Positions 21,215 through 33,774 of a stretch of DNA of 64,000 bases are shown here, one piece after another; the first letter of the stretch is position 1, and every line of letters begins with the position of its first letter. Below the pieces are notes generated by a model. That model worked only from the letters and a program-made list of their open reading frames with translations, had not been told where the DNA came from and searched no databases. The stretch comes from Triparma columacea (lineage: Eukaryota > Sar > Bolidophyceae > Parmales > Triparmaceae). A program made the translations under genes and the position numbers. The stretch spans positions 25,944-89,943 of the forward strand of contig BRYA01000112.1 of the NCBI GenBank assembly GCA_030267965.1. Reading direction: 5' to 3'.

Positions 21215-24200
21215 CTACTCGAAAATGATCGTAGAGAGCATAGTCAAAGCCACGAGGCTCTGCTCGTTGACGATCATCCTGCTTCCAACTCCCTTCCTCT
21301 TTTTCTTCTTGACAACATCGGCATAATTCTTGAGCCTCTTGATGCATATTCCGACGACACCTAACCTGAGCATGATGCTCCTGTTGGCTGGTACCTTAGC
21401 GAAGAGCCAGCAGAGGGCCATGACCGGCGACAAGTGCTCTACGTGGTAGCTCTCAGCGGCGCAGCAGAGTAGCTGGACCATGTGGGGGTCGGCGAAGGTG
21501 GCGTTCCTCTTGAAGCGTTTCAGGCTCTTGTGGCTGTGCGCGTGGAGCTTCAGGAAGGCGCTCGCGGTAGGGAGGAGGTCCTTGGCGTGGTTGGGTTCTA
21601 GGGCAAAGTTCATGAATTCCATTTGCTCGCTGACGCTCGTTTGCTTGAGGAACTCGTAAGTCTCCTTCTGCTCAACAGTCACATCCTTCGGTTGCCTGAT
21701 GTCTAGGAGGAGCTTGTAGTAGAGGGGGCAACCGTCGTCATTGGTTTGAATCTCAGCGCTCGCTCCAGTGACGAGGCTAGTAGTCTCAACTCCGTCCCAG
21801 AGTTCCTTCAAAAGATCCTTCTCCTTCCTCTTACCCTCCGGCACCCCCTCTAGCGCCTCATTCCCTACCTGTTTCAGCGTCTTCTTCCCTTGCTCCTGCT
21901 TCTTTTTCCTCCTTTTCCCCTCCTGATCTCTCTTTCTTCTCCTCCTCTCCCTAAGTCCCTCCAGCCCCCCTACCACCTCTCCCTCAGAGGCTCCGCTCGC
22001 GCTATCTCCCTCGCTCTCAGCCCCGCTTTCCGCCCCCCCCGCCTTCTTGCCCCCTCCTCCACCCCCTTGGTCCATCAACCTCTTCCTGCTGTCCTGTAAG
22101 TTCTCCAGCATTTCCTCCATCTCCTTAATCTGCCCGTCCGCGTTTCTTTTGGCCGTCTCAAGTTTCTCCTTAACGGCTACGAGATCTCCCAGGGTTCCGT
22201 CCTGTCTCCCCCTCCCCTTCTGTAGCTTGTCCACCCTCGCGAGGTTCTTCACGAGTGTCCTTTTGTCCTTCTTCGTCTTTTCAATATCCTCCCTGATGTC
22301 AGAAATCGTTTCCAGCAGATCCTTGAGGGTCGCGGCGTGGGTGACTCTGTGTAGCTCATTGTGAGCCTTCTGAATATCCTTCACCCTGCTGTCGCTTCTC
22401 CACTCCAGGCTCTGGTTGGTGTCGTAATCTTTCAACTCTGCGATGAGATAAGGAGGTTAGTTTCAAAGTACATTATGCCGTCTTCCTCACGACACCCATT
22501 ACCCCCTTTGATAATTCTCACCTCCTTCCTCCGCCCCATCGTAGGCCATCGGGGGTGGCGGTAGCTGCATCTTCGTCCACCCCGCTGCTCCGCTCGAATC
22601 TTCCCCTTGAGAAATTGTGTTTGAGTCTGCCGTGATCGTCTCTTTCACCGCCGACAGAACGGCTCTATTGTGCTTGATGATTGAGTTCACCTTTACCGCG
22701 TCTCTCTTATAGGATAGGGTCGGTGGTGGAGGTGGGAGTATCTCTCCGTCCCTCTCCCCCTCCTCTTCCAGTTCACTCTCGCTCTTCCCTCCACTCTTAA
22801 GGTCGCCGTAAAAGTCAGCCCTCCCCCCCCCCTCCTCTACCTCCTTCCCCTTCTCGGCCTTCCTCCTCTCCTTGTCCTCCGCTCTCTTGCTCTGTATTTC
22901 CGCCCTAATATTTTTGAGTCTCTCCGGGTTCATCTCCGTTATCCTATGCGACCTCAAAGCGGCGTTCTCCCTCCTCTTCGTCCTCTTCTGTAGCCTGACC
23001 TTGGGGTCGAGTTTCCTGGGTGGGGACGTGTGGGGTTTGGGCGCTGACTTCGTACGTTTCATCTTCTCATATTTATCAGGGTCGTAATCCTCCTCCTCCT
23101 CGGATGCGTCATCAGGGACCGCCGAAGGTGTGACGTCCTCAACGTCGTCGTCATCTGAGGAAGAAGACGACGAGTCGTCTTCGTATTTCTTCTTGTCGTT
23201 CTTCACTTTCGCCACCGCCTTGCTCAGGTCCAAGCCCTCACCAAAATCATCCATCGGGTCCGGCCCCGCCCCAAACGCGTCCTCATCATCCCACCCCCCT
23301 CCCCCCCCCCTCCCCTCCCTTTCCTTCATGATCTGTAGTTTCCTTCTGAGGTGTTTCTGCTTCCGTTCTGAGGAGATGTACCCGCCTCGGACCTTCTGGG
23401 ATGCGAAGATGAACTTATCCATCGACGACTCCTCGTTCCACTTAGCTTCCATCTCTTGGGCCTCCGACCAACTGATACCACGACCGTACATGTTGTCACC
23501 TGCCATTTTTATCCCAGCCATCTCAGCCCTAAGAAACAATCCATACGCTCCCTTGCCGTCGTCCTGCGGGGGAGGGGCAAATTCGACGACGGAGGATATG
23601 TCGGTCAGATGCACATTGTCCATTTTTAGCATTCGCTCATTCCCCTTTCTCCACCTTCTCACCTTTTTAGGATGCGGTGACCTTGCAACAACCGGTGCAA
23701 AGTTCTCGTCATCATACTCGTTGAAGTAGTCCCTCGCGTCCACTCCCCCCCCCTTCCCCTTCTCCACATAAACCGTCCTAGTCTTCGCTTCCTTAAGGCT
23801 CTGTTGTTCCTTAATTCCCCCAACACCCCCAGGTCCCCAGTGTCTAGTCTGTCCAGGTGTTGCGTTCCTCGCATTCTTAGCCTGATCAAGGAAGGCTTTC
23901 TGTGCGTCCTCGAGACTCATGCGACCGAGGTTCGCGGCCTCTACGGCGGCAACGTTGGGAGAAGGCACACCAACCATGGAGGGGAAGGGCATCATCGAGG
24001 GCATACCTGGCATAGACATTGGAAAACCTGACATTGGCATACCCGCCACCGGACCGGGTCCGGGAATTCCTACCCCAGCCCCCGTATTCGTCGGCATTAT
24101 CCCGGGGGACGCAAAGGACTGGTGAGATTGATGGGAAGGTCCATCCGGGGAAGGTTGAGGGGGGGGGGCACTAGCAACTCCTGCTGGGATTGAGCCGATA

Positions 24201-24262
24201 TCATACTCTTTAACTTGGTTATGAGACGTGTCTATCGACACCCGCCGTCCTCCGGGGACCAT
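21215..24262 (-). CDS. Large charged, probably nuclear protein of unknown function
   Basis: Two exons (24262-22522, 22437-21215), phase 1 join giving EEGELKDYDTNQ, 987 aa. The N-terminal 160 residues are Pro/Gly/Met-rich and disordered. Next comes a well-conserved-looking region (VRRWRKGNERMLKMDNVHL, WSEAQEMEAKWNEESSMDKF), then Ser/Asp/Glu-rich and Lys/Arg-rich tracts. A coiled coil follows (about residues 590-720). The C-terminal helical domain (FLKLHAHSHKSLKRFKRNATF, LLCCAAESYHVEHLSPVMALCWLF) looks like ARM/HEAT-type solenoid. Acidic and basic tracts suggest a chromatin or RNA-processing role, but no family is identified. Confidence 0.7.
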
Positions 24263-24549
24263 TGCGGGGTTTTAAAAGGTGGGTAGGTGAATTTGAATGT
24301 TTGGGATGATTTCCTGAATATTTCTGGAATATATTGGACCCAAACTTCATCATGTCCCAACGTTAGACTTTTAAAATTCAACCTCGAAGCGTCAAGTAAT
24401 ATCGAGGTTCGAGAACGACATGAATTTTAAAGCAGAATGCGGAATCCTTTACACTCCCCCAAACCCAGCCGAAGGTTCCCACTCAGGTCCCACAAGCTCA
24501 TTCCAATGCATTTCTACCTTGTTGTCTTGTTTGGCCAAAAATTTTGTGA

Positions 24550-26415
24550 ATGAAGTTTTGTAAGGTATGTTATGTCACTACGGTTGTACGTATGTTGTGA
24601 TGATATAGTGTGTGTGTGATATAATGCCAAAATGGGCCAAAATGAGGCATAAATCTCTTTGCATAAATGAGGGTCGTGGAGATTCATGCCTAGAATTGTC
24701 CTCTATTCTCCTCTATTTCCACCTATCTCTCTCTATTATGTCACATTTTGGAAGTTTATAACGATATAATACTCGTCACATGCACACACTATAATTTAAT
24801 ACCCCTACACACACATATATTAGCTTCATTCTCTAACCCCTTCGACCTCCCCTTCCACCTCCCCTTCAAACTCAAACCTCATTTGCTCCCCACCCACCCA
24901 CATCCACCAAATAGAACCTTCAAAAGGTTATCGACCTATCAGACCCAGAATGGACACCATTCTGGGTGAATTATAAGATGTTAAAGAAGATTATAAAGGA
25001 GCTCGTATCAGGGAAAAGTGAATCTGATCAAGAGGAGCCAAATACTGCACCCCAACCGACACTGCAGCCCGTTACAGCAATGAATAAGAGCCCAGGAGAA
25101 GGTGAGGAGGAGGAAATAGGGGAGGTCAAGGCTGGCTTTGGGGGAAGGTGCAGCATGTCCAACAACTTGCCGGGGTGGGAATCTGCTGAAATTTAAATTT
25201 AATTCCTCAAATTCGTCGCGGCGGTTCTTTGGCCGGTACGGAGCCTTCATTTCTACCAAATCAAGGACGGGAGGGGGGGAAGGGCAAGCCGATTACCGCC
25301 TTAAAGGGCAACTCTTCTAGGAACCTCCCGACACCTGGCGCCCAGCCCTGGAATCTGCAGTTATAATCAGCTCCCGTCTCTCCCCCCTCCCCCCAACCCC
25401 CCAACCTACCACTGCTGACCCCCCCCCCCCCCCCTCCCCCCCCCACCTCCGCGCCCCCAGTAACCTTCTTCAAGCTGCTCCACTCCGAGCTGAAGAAGTC
25501 AACCCATTTCTTCAGCCGCGCCCAGGCCGAGTTCGGGATCCGTCACGAGCGCGTCAAGGACGCCGCCGAGTTCTGCGCCCAGCCCGGCGCCCTAATGGTC
25601 CAAGACCGCTGGTCCCAGCTAGCCAAGGCCCTGTACAGGTTCTATAAGGATCTGCTGCTGCTGGAGAACTACGCGATCATGACGTACTGCTCGTTCTCGA
25701 AGATACTCAAGAAGCACGACAAGAACACGGGGTTCGTTACGAGAGAGGCATTCATGAAGAACGTGGTGAGCACAGCTAACTTCACCAATTACCCGACCGT
25801 CGCTAACATGATCAAGGAGGTGAGAAGGGGCTGTGGAAATAGGCGTCGAAAGTTGAAAGAACGACGGGCGCCGCAATGTACATTTCGTTACTAACCCCAT
25901 CATCGTCTTTTCGCTCCCTTCCTCCTCCCCCCCCTCTCTCTCTCTCTCTATAGACGGAGGCGCTCTTTGGGGAAGTCACAAAGAAGGTAATGGAGGAGGG
26001 TAAGGGTGACCTCCACAGGGACGAGAAGCTCTTCATCGACATGGTCCACAAGCTCAACGCCCAGGCGACAGGGGTTCAGCAGGAGGAGATGAAGGAGATC
26101 GGGGTAAGCGGGGGGGTTGGGGGGGCAAAGAGCCAGGAGGTTGAGGAGGGGGGGGGGGGGGAGGGGAGTGGGATTAAGGTGAAGGAGATTATCGGGGGAT
26201 TCAACGATAACGACGCGGAGGATATTAGCGCGAAGCTTGACCTAGTCAGGGAGCTCGTGGGGGCACAGGGGGAGAAGGAGGAAGAGAAGAAGGAGGAGGG
26301 GATTGTGAACAAGGTAGAAGAGGAAGACAGAGGGATTAAGAGAGGTATGGGGGAAGGGGAAGGGGGAATATATGGAAGGGTGGGAAAGAGACGTAACCCT
26401 ACAGAAGCTGTGTAA
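24550..26415 (+). CDS. Stand-alone SPX-domain protein (15-nt first exon)
   Basis: Four exons: 24550-24564, 24915-25101, 25461-25819 and 25954-26415, 340 aa. Joining the 15-nt exon (MKFCK) to exon 2 gives MKFCKNLQKVIDLSDPEW then WVNYKMLKKIIKEL, the canonical SPX opening with the Lys cluster that binds inositol pyrophosphates. Exon 3 has VTFFKLLHSELKKSTHFF, LYRFYKDLLLLENYAIMTYCSF and ILKKHDKNTG, the usual SPX helices. The C-terminal part is acidic, with no EXS, MFS, VTC or RING domain, so this is an SPX-only regulator. Role by family: reports phosphate/inositol-pyrophosphate status to partner proteins. Introns 1 and 2 are about 350-360 nt; intron 2 ends in a long poly-C tract. Gene finders could start at an internal Met and lose the first helix. 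Confidence 0.9.
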
Positions 26416-26562
26416 CGAAAAGAGGACGGGAGAGGGAGGAAAATATAGGACTACCATCCTGGAAAAAAATGCTGTGTTTTCACCATTTTCATACACCTCC
26501 GTTTCCCAAGCGGGAAAGGTTATCTTAAAAGGTTAGCCCCCCCTTCTCTCTCCCCGTCTCCT

Positions 26563-27403
26563 TTACTGAATTTGTGGGTTAGTCCAATCGCTCCCCTCAA
26601 TCTCTTCCATCATATCTTGGAAGTCCCAAACTTTGCCTCCCCCTCCCTCCCCCTCCTTCCCCACGCACTTAACGTTACCCCCCTCTAAGGCCTTCCCGAA
26701 TTTACCAGCCCCGTCCCTTACGAACGCCATGTATGGGTGACCCGTAGAGGGTTTGCTTAGTTTCTTGTTGTTCAATACGATTAGGACGGTGTCATGGACG
26801 TTATCCAACTTGAGGGAGTGTAGTTTGGAGGCGCAGGTGTTGGAGAGGGGGGTTACGGTGGAGTCGTCGAGACGGGAATTCGCGGTGTACCAACCGATTA
26901 TGGAGGTGGGGGAGGCGGGGGTGATTATACCACTGGAGGGAGTGTGGAGGGACTCAATCGCAGACTGAGGGAGGGGGGGGGGAGAGGAGGGGTTAGATTA
27001 AGTGTTTTATGATGAGATACGTTGGAAGATGAGGTTGAAAAGGCTACAGTATAGGCTTTCAGTATAGATTACAGGGCCCACTGTGCGGGTTAACTCAAGT
27101 CGCTGAAGCTGTAAATTCTCCTAAATCCGACGAAAGCCCCGAATACTTCAATGTCTGAGGAAAGCTATATTCTCCCCACTTATCACCCTTCAACAAACTA
27201 GCAACAATCTCCCTCCTACTAACCTCAAACATTACGGGTGTAAATGGTCCATGGAAGCATGGTACAACATCAGTGATTAAGAAGCCTGATTCTGTGCTTC
27301 TTCCCAACAAGCAACCGTGAACCGAAAGATGGTTGTGTGAGAGTGCATGAGAGGAGAGCTTTTGAGATGCCAAAGGAGCTATTTCCACCGTGGCTGAGGA
27401 CAT
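26563..27403 (-). CDS. EMC8: EMC8/EMC9 homologue (ER membrane protein complex subunit)
   Basis: Two exons (27403-27224, 26964-26563), phase 0, 193 aa. Residues VHGCLLGR, VVPCFHG and PVMFE followed after the splice by SAIESL, then SIIGWYTANSRLDDST, match the MPN-like fold of the UPF0172 family. The C-terminus SDWTNPQIQ matches the DWTNPEI signature of EMC8. As in that family, the metalloprotease JAMM motif is absent. EMC8/9 is a cytosolic subunit of the ER insertase for weakly hydrophobic membrane helices. The intron acceptor is preceded by a C-rich tract. Confidence 0.88.
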
Positions 27404-27714
27404 TGTGGGAATGAGGCTGATTTACGGCTATTTGTTTAGTGATATGGTATTATGTATACGTTAGAGAGCGTTCAGATGATATTTTAATGAATGAGGGCGC
27501 TTGTAGAATTAATTTGAGAAATGGGAGAAAAGGAGAAAAATGGGAGGCCCGAAAGTCCAGAGAATAGTCAAGCAGGACTTCTTCACATCAGTCATCAAGT
27601 CTTCCCTTCCTCATTTTACGATATTATTCACATACAATCGTACATTACATCAGAATCATAGTCTAATACACAAAAATCCACTCATACAAGCCAGTCAGTC
27701 CGAATTGAGCCAAA
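27404..27714. other. Divergent promoter region (EMC8 / ABC1 kinase)
   Basis: 311 bp between two divergent starts. AT-richer than its neighbours in its left half; no other feature seen. Confidence 0.5.
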
Positions 27715-30700
27715 ATGACCACATCTCAAATCTCTTCTTTCGGTAATGTGTCAATCTTTGCCTCATTTACCCTCACACTTTGCCTTTTCCTTCTCATTAT
27801 ATCACCCACTACTCAACTATCACCATCAACTCCCTCCTCAACACGTTCTTCAACGTCAAATCGTTATAGTTCCTCCAATGTATTAACAACTCGTTGCCCT
27901 TCTTCCAAATCAACTGCCAGTAGGGAGGCTTATTTTCACGCAAACAGACACACAGTTAGACACACAGTTAAGGAATTTAGTAGCACTAGTAGCACAAGAC
28001 TCGCAGCTTCAGTAGAGGACGACCAAATAATCGACTTGCAATACAAAGCGACATCAGATGTCCCCCCATCTCCAGGAAGCTCCTCCCCCCCACCCCCTCA
28101 CTTTTCTGCCCCCGTTCTCGACTACAACAACATAACCTCCTCCTTCTCATCCGTCCTCACCTCCCTCCAGTCCACCACCGACCAGTCTGTCACCGAGATA
28201 GAGTCAGCCGTCCAGGCCCTAATTCACTCCTCTGTTAACCTCACCTCCTCAGACTCCGTACAGGAGCTCGAGCGCGTTCTCTCCGAGGTCAGGACCTCTC
28301 AACAGCGGCAGGTGAGACGGAGCGTTGAAGCGACCAACACGAATCCATCTCGCCGCCTATGCATCTCGCCGCCAATATGCCAACACAAATCCATCTCACA
28401 CCTCCACCTCCCCCCCCCCCCTCCACCCCCCACACTCCCCTCCATCCTTCCTGCGGCTCGCTTCGCTCGCCGCGCAGGTCAAGTCCTTGACCCGCACGCT
28501 CTCCGACGTCGAGCGCAACCTCGCCAGACTGACTGGGGACATTGCGTACGCTGACACCCCACTTAGCAACATACAGATAATCCCACGTGAGTTCAAGGCC
28601 AGCAACCAGATGGAGGGCAAGATAGTCGCCGCCCAGGGCTACACCGACACCGAGAAGCGCAGGCTAGTCACGAAGAAAATGAGGACACGGTCAATCATGG
28701 GGAACTGGAGGGTTACACCACTGTACGCAACAGCAGCGCTGCTGGCAAGGTGGGGGAACAAGTGCCTGAACCTACCCCTCATACCCGTACAGGTCTTCAC
28801 CAGGATCGTCAGGTCCTCGACGTTCGGCCCAGGCGTTTCCTCCCCACGTGGCACAGTGGCTTGGTCGGCAGGCATGGGAAAAGAGGACGCGGAGAGGACA
28901 GCTGAAGCGATGCAGGAGAAGTGGAAGAGGTCGGCGACGACAGGGAGCTTTAGGAGGAGCGTGGAGATCTGGGGCTACGCCCTTAACTTCGTGAGGAAGG
29001 AGAAGAGACTAACGAGCAAGTTTGTAAGAGGGAGAATCACAGAGAAGGAGGTGAGCATTGAAGGGACGGAAGCAGTTATGACGGAAAGAATTTCGCACTA
29101 ACGCATCACTTGCCGTCCTCCTCCGCTCCCCCCCTTCCCCCCACCAACGTCAGTACGAGGACAGGAGGAGTGCTTTGGGTCAGGAGGTAACCCAAATTCT
29201 GCTCAAGCTCGGTCCAACTTTCATCAAAGTCGGTCAGCTCCTGAGCACCCGCATCGACATCGTGCCGAAGGCCTACATCGAGGAGCTCAAGCTCCTCCAG
29301 GACAACGTTCCCCCGTTCCCAGGGGAGGTTAGCAAGAGGATAATCGAGGAGGAGCTAGGGGGGGAGCTGTCCGAGCTGTTCGACTCATTCAATATGGAGA
29401 GCCTGGCGGCCGCAAGCCTCGGTCAGGTGCACGTGGCGACGAAGGGGGACAAGACGTTCGCGGTAAAGGTGCAGAGGCAGTACCTTCGGGAGCTCTTCGA
29501 GGTCGACCTCAAGAACCTAAGGCAGCTGGCGGTATTCCTAGACGCCGTTGACCCGAAGGCTGAGGGGAGCCTACTAGACAGGAACTGCGAGAGGGACTGG
29601 CTGAGCATATACGAGGAGAGCAAAAGGCTGCTCTACGAGGAGATCGACTACAGGAAGGAGAGGGACAACTGCGAGCGCTTCGCGGCGAACTTCGACCTGC
29701 CCAAGTTCTCCCACATAAGGGTGCCCAAGACTTACCCTGAGTACTCCACCGACAAGGTCCTCTGCATGGAGTACGTCCCCGGGGTCAAGATCACGGACAA
29801 GCCTGCGCTGGTGAAGATGGGGTTGGACCCAGTGGACATCGGGCTTAAGTCATGCGAGGCTTACCTCGAGCAGCTTTGCAGGCACGGGTTCTTCCACTGC
29901 GACCCCCACCCCGGGAACATCGCTGTCGAGAGGGATGACGAGGGCCAGGCTAGACTGATATACTACGACTTTGGCATGATGGACACGTTCGGGGAGCAGA
30001 CTAGGAAGGGGTTCGTCGACTTCCTCTTCGCGTTCTACGAGAACGAGCCGAGGGACGCATGCAACGCGTTGGCGCAGCTGGGGATATTGAGGGAGGACCC
30101 GAACATTGACAGGATCGCGGTGGAGAGGGTCGGGAAGGACTTCATGGACAGGTTCCAGGATACGCTTACCGCGGGGGACGACGCCAAGTTCGAGAACCAG
30201 GTAAGGGAGAGGGCGAAGGAGGGGGGGGGGGGCACCCGCTTATCATGTCTAGTGGTGGCTAACGCTCCCTTGTCGGTCGGCTCTAATCACAGCTGGGGGA
30301 GGAGGAGAAGAAGAGACTTGCCAGACAGAAGAGGCAGCAGCTAGGCGAGGAGTTCCTGACGATGAACTCAGACGTCCCTTTCGTCTTCCCTCCCACGTGG
30401 ACGTTTGTTTTTAGGGCCTTCATGTCCCTTGACGGGATAGGGAAGACCTTGGACGAGAAGTACGACATGACCAGGATCGCTAAGCCCTACCTGAAAGAGC
30501 TCATAGACCTGAAGGACGGGAGCGCGCTGAGGACCGTCACGCTGAAGATCGCTAAGAGGTTTGGCCTCCGGCCGGTCGACCTGAACATGGCTGTCACGCA
30601 ACCAAGGAGGACGGCATTCATAGAAGACGTGACCAGGAGGCTGGAGCAGGGAGACTTCAAGCTCAGGGTGCGGGCCCTCGAGACCGAGAGGGCCCTGGAG

Positions 30701-30958
30701 AGGAGCGCTATGGTCCAGTCCAACATCTTCAACGCCGTCTGCTGCGGCGTGCTCCTCAACGGCGCCCTTACCCTGGCGGCGACGGCGGCGGGAGGGGGGG
30801 GGGGGGCGGTGGGGACGAGGCTGGGGACGGCGGGGGCGAAATTACTTGCGAAGGCCATGGTGGTGGCGGCGACGGTGTTTGGGGTACAAGTACCGTATGG
30901 AATAAATAAGGTTCGGAACTTGGACAAGTACTTTGAGAAGTATGGACGGAAGAAGTAA
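27715..30958 (+). CDS. ABC1/UbiB-family atypical protein kinase
   Basis: Four exons (27715-28311, 28478-29050, 29154-30200, 30293-30958), all phase 0, 960 aa. A hydrophobic N-terminal segment (residues about 14-33) followed by a Ser/Thr-rich stretch fits a signal plus transit peptide for a secondary plastid or a mitochondrial leader. ABC1 hallmarks are present: KVGQLLSTR (KxGQ), [12 protein letters not shown] (Ala-rich loop), [16 protein letters not shown] (catalytic loop) and YYDFGMMD (DFG). The C-terminal part has Ala/Gly-rich hydrophobic segments that may anchor it. Relatives support ubiquinone or plastoquinone/tocopherol metabolism. No classical signal decides between organelles; plastid is inferred from the bipartite-looking leader and the long N-terminus. 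Confidence 0.9.
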
Positions 30959-31413
30959 CGCAGGGGCGGACGAAAATTATAATTGCGATGCAGAAAAAGT
31001 AGAGCGAAGCAATTTTTTGGCCAAAACAGTATGGCTTTTTATCTTGATGATCTGGTCTTTCACTTTTTGTTTTTTTTTGTTGTCATCAGGACCTTATTAA
31101 ATGACACGTTCCGCAAAGCCATTGCCGCTCAGGATCTTAGAGTGTTCTTCGGAGAGGGCTGCCACAATGTTGTGGAAGCCGCTTCTTCGAAACTCACCCT
31201 CAAATCCGTGGAGAGCGTTTTACTTTGCTTCGTGTACCGTAATCTCATTTTTATGAATGTCAAGGGTGCGAACTGTGTTAAAGTCGGATGTTGATCCCTA
31301 GCTCGCCGCGTTACGAACGAATGAACGCAACACAACGCCAACGCACCGCAGAACAATTTTTTTTCTGGTTTTTCCAAGTGGATGCACTCTCCACTTCTCA
31401 CTCATTGAATCAC

Positions 31414-31450
<37 letters not shown>

Positions 31451-31496
31451 GCACGCTTCCCTCCAACCTAACAAATACTCCTAATTACTTCGACCC
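30959..31496. other. Convergent intergenic with CT microsatellite
   Basis: 538 bp between the ABC1 kinase stop and the cyclin stop. A T-rich stretch ending in CAG (31062-31089) and an open plus frame to 31294 could be mistaken for an exon, but I find no family match. About 31413-31446 is a CT dinucleotide run. Confidence 0.5.
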
Positions 31497-32502
31497 TTAC
31501 GCGACAGCACCTGACACCCTTCCGTTAAACGGAGGAGCCTGCAAACAGGGGATGTTCGGGTTGAAGGGGTTGGATTGGTGGGGAGGAGCAAAGTTCGTGT
31601 TCGGCGGCTTGTAGAACTGCTGCTGCTGCTGGTACTGCTGCTGGTACACCTGCGGTTGCGGTGGCTGCTGGTTCTGGTAGGCTCCAGGGCCGCCGCTGTT
31701 CCAGACGCCTTGCACGTTCATCATGGTGCCGGGTGGTTGCTGGGGAACCATGGGAGGCGATGGTGGCACGATAGACACCCCATTTGGGGAGGGTGGCTGT
31801 TGCTGTGAACCATCTGCCGCTACTGCGTGCGTCACGAGCTCAGAGTGGTACTTGTTGTAGAGTTCTGTGATTTAAGCAAGGAGGTAAGGTTAGCCATTTC
31901 GTCGCTGTTAAATTGTATTTCAATCTTCTTACCAGGCGTCACGTGGAGGCTGAAATTGATGCGGAAGAGGAACTCTACTTCAAGGCTGTTCATCTCCGTC
32001 GGAGGAACGCCGCCGACCTTGGCGTAGTAGGCGTTGTTAAAGTACTGGTCGTCGAAAAACTTGGCAGCCAACATGATGGAGGTAATCACGACACGGTGAA
32101 CGTTGAGGTCAGTGAGGAGGAAGTTGTTACGCTGAAGGTTGGGGAATAGGAGATGGGGGGAGGGGGTGAGTGAGCCGCAAAGGTCACATGTCGACAAAAG
32201 AAGTTGTTCGGACTTGTTCAAGCAGTAAATAAATCTCTTTCCCCCAATCTCACCTGAATTAGCCTGTCGATGTAGATGAGAGCGAGGATGAAGCACTCGG
32301 TCGAACAGCTGGCATATTTGTGTATGCGCTGCAGGTAGCTGAGGACACTTATGGACGGGGGCTTGAGGGCATGGAAGCGGGTAATGACCCCAGGATCCAT
32401 CTCAGCGATCTTGCCGTTTGCCGAAACGAGTCTCTCAAGAACAGCCGCCAACACTTTGATGACAGCCGCTCCCTCCGCGAGTTCCGTGGGAGTGGACTCC
32501 AT
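31497..32502 (-). CDS. PHO80/P-U-type cyclin with Gln-rich tail
   Basis: Three exons (32502-32254, 32131-31933, 31864-31497), phases 0 and 1, 271 aa. The cyclin box includes [32 protein letters not shown], joined after the splice to [28 protein letters not shown] and [23 protein letters not shown]. This is the PHO80-like (P/U) class that pairs with PHO85-type CDKs. The C-terminal third is Pro/Gln/Asn-rich ([14 protein letters not shown]) and disordered. PHO80-type cyclins act in phosphate and nutrient signalling; here that is family knowledge only. Confidence 0.9.
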
Positions 32503-33774
32503 GAAGAAAGAGGGGAGGGGTGGGAGGGGGGGGGGGAGGAAAGGGAGGGGTTTTTGGAGGTGGAAGGGGGTTTAAAGTCTATTTTGGGCGAAAAGAGCGA
32601 CGACGAGTTAGAGACAAACGGTCTGACATCACGGGGCCCTCCGCCCTTCCACCCACATCCCAATGTTCTGACTCTCTGGCTGCCAGCTGACTCGACTTCA
32701 TCCCCCCAAAATCTCACCTTTAAGGGACTGTGGATGGATATCAGAGGCTTTTTTGGTGAAAGCTTAGATAGGTCGATATCAGGGGTCTCTCAAATGAGTA
32801 AAGGAGTGCTGTTGTGCTCTCAACTTTTTTCACAATTCTCGAGGCCGTGAATTCTGGGGTCTTTTGCTGGTCGGTTTGGGGGGGTCTGCGTCGATGCTTT
32901 GGCTAAATATAGGTGTTATGCTCTAAGCTAGGGTCTGGGCGCGAGAACAGGTACGAAAATAGATCTAGTACGCTGTAATCGCTTATTTATTGGGTCATGG
33001 TTGTTCGTGATAGTTATTCTGGATTATCTGGGTCAGTACCTCGTCAACGTGTTCCGAAACGTGAGAGAGCTGCTCAAGTTGTTTAAAGACTGAGTCTGGG
33101 GGGGTTTAATAAAGCTTTACCGCAAGGGATTTCGTAAAAAATGTGCAGATGCTCCACGGGTGGCTGGTGGCCTCTCACCTTTCCTGGTCCTTTGAAAGGT
33201 GACAGGTGACACTTGGAGCTTGTGAGCTTGGCATTGAAATTTGGGTTAAGGATTTTGACAATCCAGGGCGTTGCTCTTCACCAAAATTCGTCGGGCTCTC
33301 CCTCCTCTAACATCTCCTCCCACGTCACCCATCCCCATCCCACACCTTTACGCATAAGATATATTTCAGGTTTGAACAATCTTAACCCCAACGCTTTGAC
33401 GTCGAGTAAATGGAAGCAGCGCTATGAAACTTATACCACAAACGTAGCCATTCCCGCTCCCGCTGCGCGCTTAGCTTGCAGCTCGCCATCTCAAAACCCA
33501 AATCATTGGTGAAACCAAAAACAAGAAATTCAAGTGGAAGTCGTCACTTCTCGGTGCACTTTGAGAAAATAGCTGAAGGCCCTCAAAGCCCCAATCACTC
33601 CCTCCCGGCCTAGACACACTCGGAAAACTTCGAACCCCCCCTCCCCCCCTCCCAGGTTCCCCCCCCTGCCTTGGTAAAGAATTAGATTTGCAGAAGTAGA
33701 CTGCCAAACCTGCCAAGCCGTTAAACCACCCTGCCAAGCCATAGGTGACCCTATCTCTACCACCTAGAAAATCC
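32503..33774. other. Long intergenic region
   Basis: 1272 bp, the longest spacer in the window, between the cyclin start (minus) and a small plus-strand gene. A purine-rich block lies at about 32505-32565. Short frames (for example 33213-33512 plus, 33471-33860 minus) show no domain, good codon pattern or splice context. An RNA gene cannot be excluded by eye, but I recognise none. Confidence 0.4.

Noticed and set aside
20965..21228. 87-aa plus frame beside the AT-rich island
   Set aside because: Composition-driven, overlaps the 3' end of the next gene, no match to any family.
30983..31294. Small plus-strand ORF after the ABC1 kinase
   Set aside because: No recognised family, lies in a convergent spacer, and only a T-rich stretch with CAG suggested an exon.
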